A stretch of 64,000 nt of DNA, taken from assembly GCF_003228315.1 (NCBI RefSeq), contig NZ_CP029693.1, forward strand, positions 5,118,501 through 5,182,500, read 5' to 3'. Below, one piece after another: positions 18,598-28,070 of this stretch. Positions within the stretch are counted from its first letter, which is position 1. Each line of letters begins with the position of its first letter. This stretch comes from Pseudomonas putida. Lineage in GTDB: Bacteria > Pseudomonadota > Gammaproteobacteria > Pseudomonadales > Pseudomonadaceae. Position numbers and translations under genes: made by a program. The notes beneath the pieces were generated by a model. That model had not been told where the DNA came from, made no database searches, and was given only the letters and a program-made list of their open reading frames with translations.

Positions 18598-19233
18598 ATG
18601 CTGACTATCGCACTGTCCAAGGGCCGCATCCTTGACGACACCCTGCCGCTTCTGGCTGAAGCGGGCATCGTGCCGACCGAGAATCCGGACAAGAGCCGCA
18701 AGCTGATCATCCCCACGACCCAGGAAGATGTACGCCTGTTGATCGTGCGTGCCACCGACGTGCCGACCTATGTCGAGCATGGCGCCGCCGACCTGGGTGT
18801 CGCCGGCAAGGACGTGCTGATGGAATTTGGTGGCCAGGGCCTGTACGAGCCACTGGACCTGCAAATTGCCAAATGCAAGCTGATGACCGCCGGCAAGGTC
18901 GGCGCGGTCGAGCCCAAGGGCCGTCTGCGTATCGCCACCAAATTCGTCAACGTTGCCAAGCGTTACTACGCCGAACAGGGTCGTCAGGTCGACATCATCA
19001 AGCTGTACGGCTCGATGGAACTGGCACCGCTGATCGGCCTGGCCGACAAGATCATCGACGTGGTCGACACCGGTAACACGCTGCGGGCCAACGGCCTGGA
19101 GCCACAGGATTTCATTGCGGCCATCAGCTCCCGGCTGATCGTCAACAAAGCTTCGATGAAAATGCAGCACGCCCGTATCCAGGCGTTGATCGACACCCTG
19201 CGCAAGGCAGTGGAGTCTCGACACCGCGGCTGA
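18598..19233 (+). CDS. hisG: ATP phosphoribosyltransferase, short form HisG
   Basis: This 211-residue protein catalyses the first step of histidine synthesis (ATP + PRPP). Its length marks the short HisG-S form that lacks the C-terminal allosteric domain and works with the regulatory subunit HisZ, which is not in this window. The motif DVVDTGNTLRANGL (about 155-168) is the PRPP-binding site. It is followed by a terminator-like hairpin before hisD. Confidence 0.96.
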   Translation: MLTIALSKGRILDDTLPLLAEAGIVPTENPDKSRKLIIPTTQEDVRLLIVRATDVPTYVEHGAADLGVAGKDVLMEFGGQGLYEPLDLQIAKCKLMTAGKVGAVEPKGRLRIATKFVNVAKRYYAEQGRQVDIIKLYGSMELAPLIGLADKIIDVVDTGNTLRANGLEPQDFIAAISSRLIVNKASMKMQHARIQALIDTLRKAVESRHRG

Positions 19234-19285
19234 TTTACCTGCGCGACGTGAAGTCGCGCCGTCTATCCGCCTCATAGCCAGAATT

Positions 19286-19335
19286 CTCAGGTGCCCAAGC
19301 GGATCGGATGTTAGCTTCGGGCGCCTGAGTTTTTT
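19286..19335 (+). terminator. Terminator-like hairpin between hisG and hisD
   Basis: CTCAGGTGCCCAAGC (19286-19300) pairs with 19314-19329 (one bulged base, one G-T pair), followed by six T at 19330-19335. The hisD start is only 24 bp further on. It could end hisG transcripts, or act as an attenuator if a competing structure exists. Confidence 0.75.
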
Positions 19336-19358
19336 GCCAATCCTATGAGGCTCTCGCT

Positions 19359-20696
19359 ATGACCGCACCGACTGCAATTCGCCGACTCAACGCTGCTGAC
19401 CCGGATTTCGCGCATCATCTGGATCATCTGCTGAGCTGGGAAAGTGTGTCTGACGACTCGGTCAATCAGCGCGTGCTGGACATCATCAAGGCTGTGCGCG
19501 AGCGTGGCGATGCGGCGCTGGTGGACTACACCCGCCAGTTCGACGGGCTGGACGTCGCGTCCATGTCCGACTTGATCCTGCCTCGTGAGCGTCTGGAATT
19601 GGCCCTGACCCGGATCACCGTCGCTCAGCGCGAAGCCCTGGAAAAAGCCGCGGCCCGTGTGCGCAGCTACCACGAAAAGCAGAAACAGGATTCCTGGAGC
19701 TACACCGAAGCCGACGGCACCGTACTGGGCCAGAAGGTCACTCCGCTGGATCGCGCCGGTCTGTACGTGCCGGGCGGCAAGGCGTCGTACCCGTCGTCGG
19801 TACTGATGAACGCGATTCCGGCCAAGGTTGCCGGCGTGACCGAAGTGGTAATGGTGGTGCCAACCCCGCGCGGTGAAGTCAATGAACTGGTACTGGCCGC
19901 CGCCTGCATCGCCGGCGTCGACCGTGTGTTCACCATCGGTGGCGCACAGGCCGTGGCCGCACTGGCCTACGGTACCGAAAGCGTTCCGCAGGTCGACAAG
20001 GTGGTCGGCCCGGGCAACATCTATGTCGCCACTGCCAAGCGACACGTATTTGGCCAGGTCGGTATCGACATGATCGCCGGTCCCTCGGAAATCCTGGTGG
20101 TGTGCGACGGCCAGACCGATCCGGACTGGATCGCCATGGACCTGTTCTCCCAGGCCGAGCACGATGAAGACGCGCAAGCCATTCTGGTCAGCCCGGACGC
20201 CGCCTTCCTCGACAAGGTCGCTGCCAGCATCGCCAAGCTGCTGCCGACCATGGATCGCGCCACCATCATCGAAACCTCGATCAACGGCCGTGGTGCGCTG
20301 ATCCAGGTACGTGACATGCAGCAGGCCATCGAAGTCGCCAACCGCATTGCGCCTGAGCACCTGGAACTGTCGGTCGCCGATCCGCACGCCTGGTTGCCGC
20401 AGATTCGCCACGCCGGCGCGATTTTCATGGGGCGCCACACCTCCGAAGCCCTGGGCGACTACTGTGCAGGCCCCAACCACGTGTTGCCGACCTCCGGCAC
20501 TGCACGGTTCTCTTCGCCGCTGGGTGTGTACGACTTCCAGAAGCGCTCCTCGATCATCTTCTGCTCCGAGCAGGGCGCGTCGGAACTGGGCAAGACCGCC
20601 TCGGTTCTGGCCCGTGGCGAATCGCTGAGTGCCCACGCGCGCAGCGCCGAATACCGCATTCTTGATAAAGACTTTGTAAAAGGGCAGGGGAACTGA
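19359..20696 (+). CDS. hisD: Histidinol dehydrogenase HisD
   Basis: This 445-residue Zn enzyme performs the last two oxidations to L-histidine. Recognisable stretches are GGAQAVAALAYGT, VGPGNIYVATAKR, SQAEHDEDAQA (catalytic Glu/His region) and SGTARFSSPLGVYDF near the C-terminus. The length is slightly above the typical 430-440. It has an AGGCTCTC leader before ATG 19359 and is followed by hisC after two bases. Confidence 0.96.
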   Translation: MTAPTAIRRLNAADPDFAHHLDHLLSWESVSDDSVNQRVLDIIKAVRERGDAALVDYTRQFDGLDVASMSDLILPRERLELALTRITVAQREALEKAAARVRSYHEKQKQDSWSYTEADGTVLGQKVTPLDRAGLYVPGGKASYPSSVLMNAIPAKVAGVTEVVMVVPTPRGEVNELVLAAACIAGVDRVFTIGGAQAVAALAYGTESVPQVDKVVGPGNIYVATAKRHVFGQVGIDMIAGPSEILVVCDGQTDPDWIAMDLFSQAEHDEDAQAILVSPDAAFLDKVAASIAKLLPTMDRATIIETSINGRGALIQVRDMQQAIEVANRIAPEHLELSVADPHAWLPQIRHAGAIFMGRHTSEALGDYCAGPNHVLPTSGTARFSSPLGVYDFQKRSSIIFCSEQGASELGKTASVLARGESLSAHARSAEYRILDKDFVKGQGN

Positions 20697-20698
20697 GC

Positions 20699-21751
20699 AT
20701 GAGTAAATTCTGGAGCCCTTTCGTCAAGAACCTGGTGCCGTACGTGCCGGGCGAGCAGCCGAAATTGGCGAAACTGGTGAAGCTCAACACCAACGAAAAC
20801 CCATACGGCCCGTCGCCCAAGGCGTTGGCTGCGATGCAGAGCGAACTGAATGACAACCTGCGCCTGTACCCGGACCCGAACAGTGATCTGCTGAAGAACG
20901 CCGTCGCCGACTATTACGGCGTGAAGAGCAATCAGGTGTTCCTCGGCAACGGTTCCGATGAAGTCCTGGCGCATGTTTTCCACGGCTTGCTGCAACACGA
21001 CAAGCCGCTGCTGTTCCCGGATATCAGCTACAGCTTCTATCCGGTGTACGCCGGCTTGTACGGCATCAAGTTCGATGCCGTGCCGTTGGACGAGCAGTTC
21101 CAGATCAATCCGGCGGACTACGCCAAGCCCAACGGCGGGATCATTTTCCCCAACCCGAACGCACCGACTGGCTGCCTGCTGGCGCTGGAAGCGGTCGAGC
21201 AGATCCTCAAGGCCAGCCCCGATTCGGTGGTCGTGGTGGACGAGGCATACATCGACTTCGGCGGGGAAACGGCGATCAGCCTGGTGGATCGTTACCCGAA
21301 CCTGCTGGTGACCCAGACCCTGTCCAAATCCCGTTCCCTGGCCGGTCTGCGGGTTGGCCTGGCGGTGGGGCATCCGGACCTGATCGAGGCGCTGGAGCGG
21401 ATCAAGAACAGCTTCAACTCCTACCCGCTGGATCGCATGGCGAATGTCGGGGCCGCGGCGGCGTTCGAGGACCGCGAGTACTTCGACAAGACCTGCCGGT
21501 TGGTGATCGAACATCGCGAATGGGTGACTGCACAGTTGCAGGCCAAAGGCTTCGAAGTGCTGCCGTCGGCGGCGAACTTCATCTTCGCCCGTCATCCGCA
21601 GCACGATGCGGCGGGGATCGCGGCGAAGTTGCGTGAGCAGGGTGTGATCGTCCGGCACTTCAAGCAGGAGCGCATTGCGCAGTTCCTGCGGATTTCGATT
21701 GGTACGCCAGAGCAGAACCAGGCACTGATCGACGGCCTCGACGACCTCTAA
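20699..21751 (+). CDS. hisC: Histidinol-phosphate aminotransferase HisC
   Basis: This 350-residue fold-type I PLP enzyme has the N-terminal TNENPYGPSPKA motif, the DEAYIDF region and the PLP lysine Lys210 in TLSKSRSLAGLRVG. It transaminates imidazole acetol phosphate in histidine synthesis. It starts two bases after hisD, so hisDC form a unit. A REPIN follows the stop. Confidence 0.96.
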   Translation: MSKFWSPFVKNLVPYVPGEQPKLAKLVKLNTNENPYGPSPKALAAMQSELNDNLRLYPDPNSDLLKNAVADYYGVKSNQVFLGNGSDEVLAHVFHGLLQHDKPLLFPDISYSFYPVYAGLYGIKFDAVPLDEQFQINPADYAKPNGGIIFPNPNAPTGCLLALEAVEQILKASPDSVVVVDEAYIDFGGETAISLVDRYPNLLVTQTLSKSRSLAGLRVGLAVGHPDLIEALERIKNSFNSYPLDRMANVGAAAAFEDREYFDKTCRLVIEHREWVTAQLQAKGFEVLPSAANFIFARHPQHDAAGIAAKLREQGVIVRHFKQERIAQFLRISIGTPEQNQALIDGLDDL

Positions 21752-21762
21752 CCCCCCCGACC

Positions 21763-21854
21763 CTGTAGGAGCGAGCCTGCTCGCGATAGCGGTGTGACAT
21801 TCAACATGAATACCGAATGTCACGCCCTCATCGCGAGCAAGCTCGCTCCCACAG
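21763..21854. repeat. REPIN (paired REP repeats)
   Basis: ctgtaggagcgagcctgctcgcgat faces the inverted copy atcgcgagcaagctcgctcccacag across a spacer that is itself palindromic (tgacattc...gaatgtca). It lies between the convergent hisC and algW. Confidence 0.9.
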
Positions 21855-21884
21855 TTTTTTGCATCCGGCCCGACAGGGCCGCGC

Positions 21885-23045
<1,161 letters not shown>

Positions 23046-23147
23046 TAAGCACGTCCTGAGAGGTTGCAGGCGGTTGGGGACCGCCCATAATGTCGCGCAT
23101 TATACGAGGCCGCGCGCGCCTCTGAACGGGATATTTAGGAGTCTTTT

Positions 23148-23906
23148 ATGGCCGTCGCCCTGAGCACACTCGTCGAAGAAGCCGACCGTTACCTCAACAG
23201 CGCAAGGATCGCCGATTACTGCCCCAACGGCCTGCAGGTCGAAGGCCGGCCGCAAGTGATGCGCATTGTCAGTGGCGTCACCGCCAGCCAGGCGTTGCTC
23301 GATGCCGCCGTGAAGGCCAACGCCGATCTGGTACTGGTGCACCATGGTTATTTCTGGAAGGGTGAAAACCCCTGTATCACCGGTATGAAGCAGCGTCGTC
23401 TGAAAACCCTGCTCAAGCACGACATCAGCTTGCTGGCCTACCACCTGCCGCTGGATCTGCATCCGGAGGTCGGCAACAACGTGCAGCTTGCCCGGCAATT
23501 GGACATCACCGTCGAAGGGCCGCTGGATCCCGACAACCTGAAGGTCGTCGGTCTGGTGGGATCGCTGAGCGAGCCGGCCACACCCCGGGATTTCGCTCGC
23601 CGCGTGCAGGAAGTCTTGGGACGCGAGCCGTTGGTCATCGAGGGCAGCGCAATGATTCGTCGCGTCGGCTGGTGCACTGGCGGCGGCCAAGGTTACATCG
23701 ATCAGGCCGTCCTGGCGGGCGTCGATCTGTACCTCAGTGGCGAAGCCTCCGAGCAAACCTTCCACAGTGCCAGGGAAAACGACATCAGCTTCATCGCCGC
23801 CGGTCACCATGCCACCGAGCGCTATGGCGTTCAGGCGCTGGGTGATTACCTGGCGCGACGCTTTGCCCTTGAGCACATCTTCATCGATTGCCCGAATCCG
23901 ATCTGA
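23148..23906 (+). CDS. NIF3-family metal-binding protein (GTP cyclohydrolase 1 type 2-like)
   Basis: This 252-residue protein of the NIF3/YbgI family forms toroidal hexamers with a dinuclear metal site. The metal ligands are visible in VLVHHGYFW (about 64-72) and in the C-terminal AGHHATERYGVQALG. The biochemical role is uncertain; a GTP cyclohydrolase activity has been reported for one homologue. It is divergent from algW and followed by a REPIN. Confidence 0.9.
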   Translation: MAVALSTLVEEADRYLNSARIADYCPNGLQVEGRPQVMRIVSGVTASQALLDAAVKANADLVLVHHGYFWKGENPCITGMKQRRLKTLLKHDISLLAYHLPLDLHPEVGNNVQLARQLDITVEGPLDPDNLKVVGLVGSLSEPATPRDFARRVQEVLGREPLVIEGSAMIRRVGWCTGGGQGYIDQAVLAGVDLYLSGEASEQTFHSARENDISFIAAGHHATERYGVQALGDYLARRFALEHIFIDCPNPI

Positions 23907-23933
23907 CGGGTGAGCGCGATCCCCTGTAGGAGC

Positions 23934-24025
23934 GAGCCTGCTCGCGATGAACCTGAGAGCACCGCGGGGTGCCAGGCTCCCAGCGTTATCGTTGACGACC
24001 ATCGCGAGCAGGCTCGCTCCTGCAG
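23934..24025. repeat. REPIN
   Basis: ctgtaggagcgagcctgctcgcgat and the inverted atcgcgagcaggctcgctcctgcag flank a spacer with a further stem (ggtgccaggctccc region). It lies between the NIF3 gene and cysD. Confidence 0.9.
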
Positions 24026-24169
24026 AGGCACGTTTCGCCCAAACAGGGTGGCATATTCATATGCTCTTTCGATCTAGCCAGCGCCCTGATTAGAAGCAGG
24101 CCGCTGTGCTAGGATCCCCGCTCGAACACGGCCCGCTGGCCGTTCATAAGAAAGTTTTCGTGAGTAGCC

Positions 24170-25087
24170 ATGGTCGACAAACTGACGCATCTGAAACAGC
24201 TGGAGGCGGAAAGCATCCACATCATCCGCGAGGTGGCCGCCGAGTTTGATAACCCGGTGATGCTGTACTCCATCGGTAAAGACTCCGCCGTGATGCTGCA
24301 CCTGGCACGCAAGGCGTTCTTCCCCGGCAAGCTGCCGTTTCCGGTGATGCACGTCGACACCCGCTGGAAATTCCAGGAGATGTACAAGTTCCGCGACAAG
24401 ATGGTTGCGGACCTGGGCCTGGACCTGATCACCCATATCAATCCGGACGGCGTGGCGCAGAACATCAACCCGTTCACCCACGGCAGTGCCAAGCACACCG
24501 ACATCATGAAGACCGAGGGCCTGAAGCAGGCACTGGACAAGCATGGTTTCGATGCCGCCTTCGGTGGTGCGCGCCGCGATGAAGAGAAATCCCGCGCCAA
24601 GGAGCGCGTGTACTCGTTCCGCGACAGCAAGCACCGCTGGGATCCGAAAAACCAGCGTCCCGAGCTGTGGAACGTCTACAACGGCAAGGTCAACAAGGGC
24701 GAATCCATCCGCGTATTCCCGTTGTCGAACTGGACCGAGCTGGACATCTGGCAGTACATCTATCTCGAAGGCATCCCGATCGTGCCGCTGTACTTCGCCG
24801 CCGAGCGTGAAGTCATCGAGAAGAACGGCACCCTGATCATGATCGACGACGAGCGCATCCTCGAGCACCTGAGCGATGAAGACAAAGCCCGCATCGTCAA
24901 AAAGAAAGTGCGTTTCCGTACCCTTGGCTGCTACCCGTTGACGGGCGCGGTGGAGTCCGAGGCCGAAAGCCTCACGGACATCATTCAGGAAATGCTCCTG
25001 ACGCGAACTTCCGAGCGCCAGGGCCGTGTCATCGACCACGATGGCGCAGGCTCGATGGAAGACAAAAAACGTCAAGGTTATTTCTAA
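24170..25087 (+). CDS. cysD: Sulfate adenylyltransferase subunit CysD
   Basis: This 305-residue subunit has the PP-loop signature YSIGKDSAVMLHLA (about 34-47). CysD makes adenosine-5'-phosphosulfate from sulfate and ATP, driven by the GTPase CysN. The 144-bp upstream gap after the REPIN must contain the promoter, probably CysB-dependent, but I see no site clear enough to mark. cysNC follows nine bases after the stop. Confidence 0.96.
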   Translation: MVDKLTHLKQLEAESIHIIREVAAEFDNPVMLYSIGKDSAVMLHLARKAFFPGKLPFPVMHVDTRWKFQEMYKFRDKMVADLGLDLITHINPDGVAQNINPFTHGSAKHTDIMKTEGLKQALDKHGFDAAFGGARRDEEKSRAKERVYSFRDSKHRWDPKNQRPELWNVYNGKVNKGESIRVFPLSNWTELDIWQYIYLEGIPIVPLYFAAEREVIEKNGTLIMIDDERILEHLSDEDKARIVKKKVRFRTLGCYPLTGAVESEAESLTDIIQEMLLTRTSERQGRVIDHDGAGSMEDKKRQGYF

Positions 25088-25096
25088 GGGGCTGTC

Positions 25097-26995
25097 ATGT
25101 CGCACGCATCTGATTTGATCAGCGAGGACATCCTCGCCTACCTGGGCCAGCACGAACGTAAAGAGCTGCTGCGCTTTCTGACCTGCGGTAACGTCGATGA
25201 CGGCAAGAGCACCCTGATCGGGCGCCTGCTGCACGACTCCAAGATGATCTACGAAGATCACCTGGAAGCGATCACCCGCGACTCGAAAAAAGTCGGCACC
25301 ACCGGCGAAGACATCGACCTGGCGTTGCTGGTCGACGGCCTGCAGGCCGAGCGTGAGCAGGGCATCACCATCGATGTCGCCTACCGCTACTTCTCCACCG
25401 CCAAGCGCAAATTCATCATCGCCGACACCCCGGGCCATGAGCAGTACACCCGCAACATGGCCACCGGTGCGTCCACCTGTGACCTGGCGATCATCCTGGT
25501 CGATGCCCGTTACGGCGTGCAGACCCAGACCCGTCGCCACAGCTTCATCGCCTCCCTGCTGGGCATCAAGCACATCGTCGTCGCCATCAACAAGATGGAC
25601 CTCAAGAACTTCGATCAGGGCGTGTTCGAGTCGATCAAGGCCGACTACCTGAAGTTCGCTGAAGGCCTGAAGCTCAAGCCGACCAGCATGCATTTCGTAC
25701 CGATGTCGGCCCTCAAGGGCGACAACGTGGTGAACAAGTCCGAGCGCTCGCCGTGGTACACCGGCCAGTCGCTGATGGAAATCCTCGAGACCGTGGAAGT
25801 GGCGGGCGACCGCAACTTCACCGACATGCGTTTCCCGGTGCAGTACGTCAACCGTCCGAACCTGAACTTCCGCGGTTTCGCCGGCACCCTGGCCAGCGGC
25901 ATCGTCAAGAAAGGCGACGAAGTGGTGGTGCTGCCGTCGGGCAAGAGCAGCCGCGTGAAATCCATCGTCACCTTCGAAGGTGAACTGGAACACGCAGGTC
26001 CAGGCCAGGCCGTCACGCTCACCATGGAAGACGAAATCGACATCTCCCGTGGCGACCTGCTGGTTCACGCCGACAACGTTCCGCCAGTCACCGACAGCTT
26101 CGAAGCGATGCTGGTGTGGATGGCCGAAGAGCCGATGCTGCCGGGCAAGAAATACGACATCAAGCGCGCCACCAGTTACGTGCCGGGCTCCATCGCCAGC
26201 ATCGTCAACAAGGTCGACGTGAACACCCTGGAGGAAGGCCCTGCCAGTGCGTTGCAGTTGAATGAAATCGGCAAGGTCAAGATCGCGCTCGACGCGCCGA
26301 TTGCCCTTGATGGTTACGACAGCAACCGCACCACCGGTGCGTTCATCGTCATCGACCGCCTCACCAACGGCACCGTTGGCGCGGGTATGATCGTCGCGCA
26401 ACCCGTTGCGCACGGCACCAGCACTCACCACGGCAAGCTGGCCCACGTTGCCACTGAAGAGCGCGCCCTGCGCTTCGGTCAGCAGCCAGCTACCGTGTTG
26501 TTCAGCGGCCTGTCCGGCGCGGGTAAATCCACCCTGGCCTACGCGGTCGAGCGCAAGCTGTTCGACCTGGGTCGTGCTGTGTTCGTGCTCGATGGCCAGA
26601 ACCTGCGTCACGACCTGAACAAAGGTCTGCCACAGGATCGCGCCGGGCGTACCGAGAACTGGCGCCGGGCCGCGCACGTGGCGCGTCAGTTCAACGAAGC
26701 CGGTCTGTTGACCCTGGCAGCGTTCGTTGCACCGAGTGCCGAAGGTCGCGAGCAGGCCAAGGACCTGATCGGCAAGGATCGTCTGCTGACGGTCTACGTC
26801 CAGGCTTCGCCAGCGGTCTGCGCCGAGCGTGACCCACAAGGCCTGTACGCGGCGGCAGGGGATAACATCCCGGGCGAATCCTTCCCGTACGACGTGCCGC
26901 TGGATGCCGACCTGGTGATCGACACCCAGTCCGTGTCGCTGGAAGACGGCGTCAAGCAAGTGCTGGATCTGCTGCGTAAACGCGGCGCGATCTAA
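25097..26995 (+). CDS. cysNC: Bifunctional sulfate adenylyltransferase subunit 1 / APS kinase CysNC
   Basis: This 632-residue protein is a fusion. The N-terminal elongation-factor-like GTPase (CysN) has GNVDDGKST (about 31-39), DTPGHEQY and NKMD. The C-terminal APS kinase (CysC) has its own P-loop GLSGAGKST (about 471-479). GTP hydrolysis drives APS synthesis by CysD, and the kinase domain makes PAPS for reduction. The fused form is typical of Pseudomonas. A strong terminator follows. Confidence 0.97.
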   Translation: MSHASDLISEDILAYLGQHERKELLRFLTCGNVDDGKSTLIGRLLHDSKMIYEDHLEAITRDSKKVGTTGEDIDLALLVDGLQAEREQGITIDVAYRYFSTAKRKFIIADTPGHEQYTRNMATGASTCDLAIILVDARYGVQTQTRRHSFIASLLGIKHIVVAINKMDLKNFDQGVFESIKADYLKFAEGLKLKPTSMHFVPMSALKGDNVVNKSERSPWYTGQSLMEILETVEVAGDRNFTDMRFPVQYVNRPNLNFRGFAGTLASGIVKKGDEVVVLPSGKSSRVKSIVTFEGELEHAGPGQAVTLTMEDEIDISRGDLLVHADNVPPVTDSFEAMLVWMAEEPMLPGKKYDIKRATSYVPGSIASIVNKVDVNTLEEGPASALQLNEIGKVKIALDAPIALDGYDSNRTTGAFIVIDRLTNGTVGAGMIVAQPVAHGTSTHHGKLAHVATEERALRFGQQPATVLFSGLSGAGKSTLAYAVERKLFDLGRAVFVLDGQNLRHDLNKGLPQDRAGRTENWRRAAHVARQFNEAGLLTLAAFVAPSAEGREQAKDLIGKDRLLTVYVQASPAVCAERDPQGLYAAAGDNIPGESFPYDVPLDADLVIDTQSVSLEDGVKQVLDLLRKRGAI

Positions 26996-27012
26996 GCATT
27001 AGCCAAAAAAAG

Positions 27013-27047
27013 AAACCCGCCGATGAGTGATCATCGGCGGGTTTTTT
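27013..27047 (+). terminator. Rho-independent terminator after cysNC
   Basis: An 11-bp perfect stem (cccgccgatga, 27016-27026 with 27031-27041), 4-nt loop and six T at 27042-27047, preceded by an A-run. Confidence 0.95.
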
Positions 27048-27068
27048 GTTTTTGGCCAACTCGGTCAA

Positions 27069-27160
27069 CTGTAGGAGTGAGCCTGCTCGCGATAGCGGTG
27101 GATCAGCCGACGATAACTCTGAATGTACGACCACTATCGCGAGCAGGCTCGCTCCTACAG
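27069..27160. repeat. REPIN
   Basis: ctgtaggagtgagcctgctcgcgat faces atcgcgagcaggctcgctcctacag. It lies between the convergent cysNC and an acyltransferase gene. Confidence 0.9.
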
Positions 27161-27164
27161 GGGA

Positions 27165-28070
27165 TCATCGTTTGTCTGGATATTCGCGATGCATCTGCCC
27201 CAACAACGCATCCTTGTCCTGCCACAGCTGATTGATCCAGCCCTGGAACTGCAAGCGGTACTCCCCATCCTGGTCGTAATTCTTGCCAATGAACTGCGGC
27301 GGAATCTTCAGCTCTTCAAAGTGCACCACCACGTCGGCAACGTTCCCGCACAGCAGGTCCCAGAAGCCGGGGCGTCCGGCGGGGTAGTGAATGGTGACGT
27401 TGACGATCGACTCCAACTGCTCACCCATCGCATCCAGCACGAAGGCAATGCCACCGGCCTTGGGCTTGAGCAGGTACTTGAACGGTGACTGCTGCTGGGC
27501 ATGCTTGCCCTCGGTGAAGCGGGTGCCTTCGACGAAGTTGAAAATTCCCACCGAATTGTCGCGAAATTTCGCGCAGGTCTTGCGGGTGGTTTCCAGGTCC
27601 TTGCCTTTCTTTTCCGGGTGCTTTTCCAGATAGGCCTTGGAGTAACGCTTCATGAACGGAAAGCCCAGCGCCCACCACGCCAGGCCGATCACCGGCACCC
27701 AGATCAGTTCCTGCTTGAGAAAGAACTTCAGAGGCTGGATGCGTCGGTTGAGCACGTATTGCAGCACCAGAATGTCGACCCAGCTCTGGTGGTTGCTGGT
27801 GATCAGGTAGGAGTGCCGGTAGTCGAGGCCGTGCAGGCCGCTGATGTGCCAGCGGGTACGGCGGACCAGGTTCATCCAGCCCTGATTGAGGCTGATCCAG
27901 GCTTCGTGGGTGTGGCTCATCAACCAGCCGGCAATGCGCTGGGTCAGGGCGAACGGCAATGCCTTGACCAGCGCCACGCAGAACAGGAACGAGCAAAGCA
28001 GAATCGTGTTCAACGCCAACAGCAGCGAAGCGATGACACCGCGCAGCGGTGCAGGGAGAAAATCCAGCAT
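27165..28070 (-). CDS. PlsC-like membrane acyltransferase
   Basis: This 301-residue protein of the lysophospholipid acyltransferase family has N-terminal hydrophobic helices (about 10-40), the NHxxxxD catalytic motif NHQSWVD (93-99) and the second motif FVEGTR (178-183). It resembles the YihG-type branch rather than PlsC itself. The likely reaction is acyl transfer to lysophosphatidic acid or a related lysolipid; the true acceptor cannot be read from sequence. It starts immediately after pta on the same strand, so it is probably cotranscribed with it. Confidence 0.85.
   Translation of the reverse strand: MLDFLPAPLRGVIASLLLALNTILLCSFLFCVALVKALPFALTQRIAGWLMSHTHEAWISLNQGWMNLVRRTRWHISGLHGLDYRHSYLITSNHQSWVDILVLQYVLNRRIQPLKFFLKQELIWVPVIGLAWWALGFPFMKRYSKAYLEKHPEKKGKDLETTRKTCAKFRDNSVGIFNFVEGTRFTEGKHAQQQSPFKYLLKPKAGGIAFVLDAMGEQLESIVNVTIHYPAGRPGFWDLLCGNVADVVVHFEELKIPPQFIGKNYDQDGEYRLQFQGWINQLWQDKDALLGQMHREYPDKR

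Noticed and set aside
24074..26959. Minus-strand open frame of 961 codons opposite cysD and cysNC
   Set aside because: It is an antisense shadow of two well-conserved genes; GC-rich third positions keep the frame open. Its translation has no recognisable domain.
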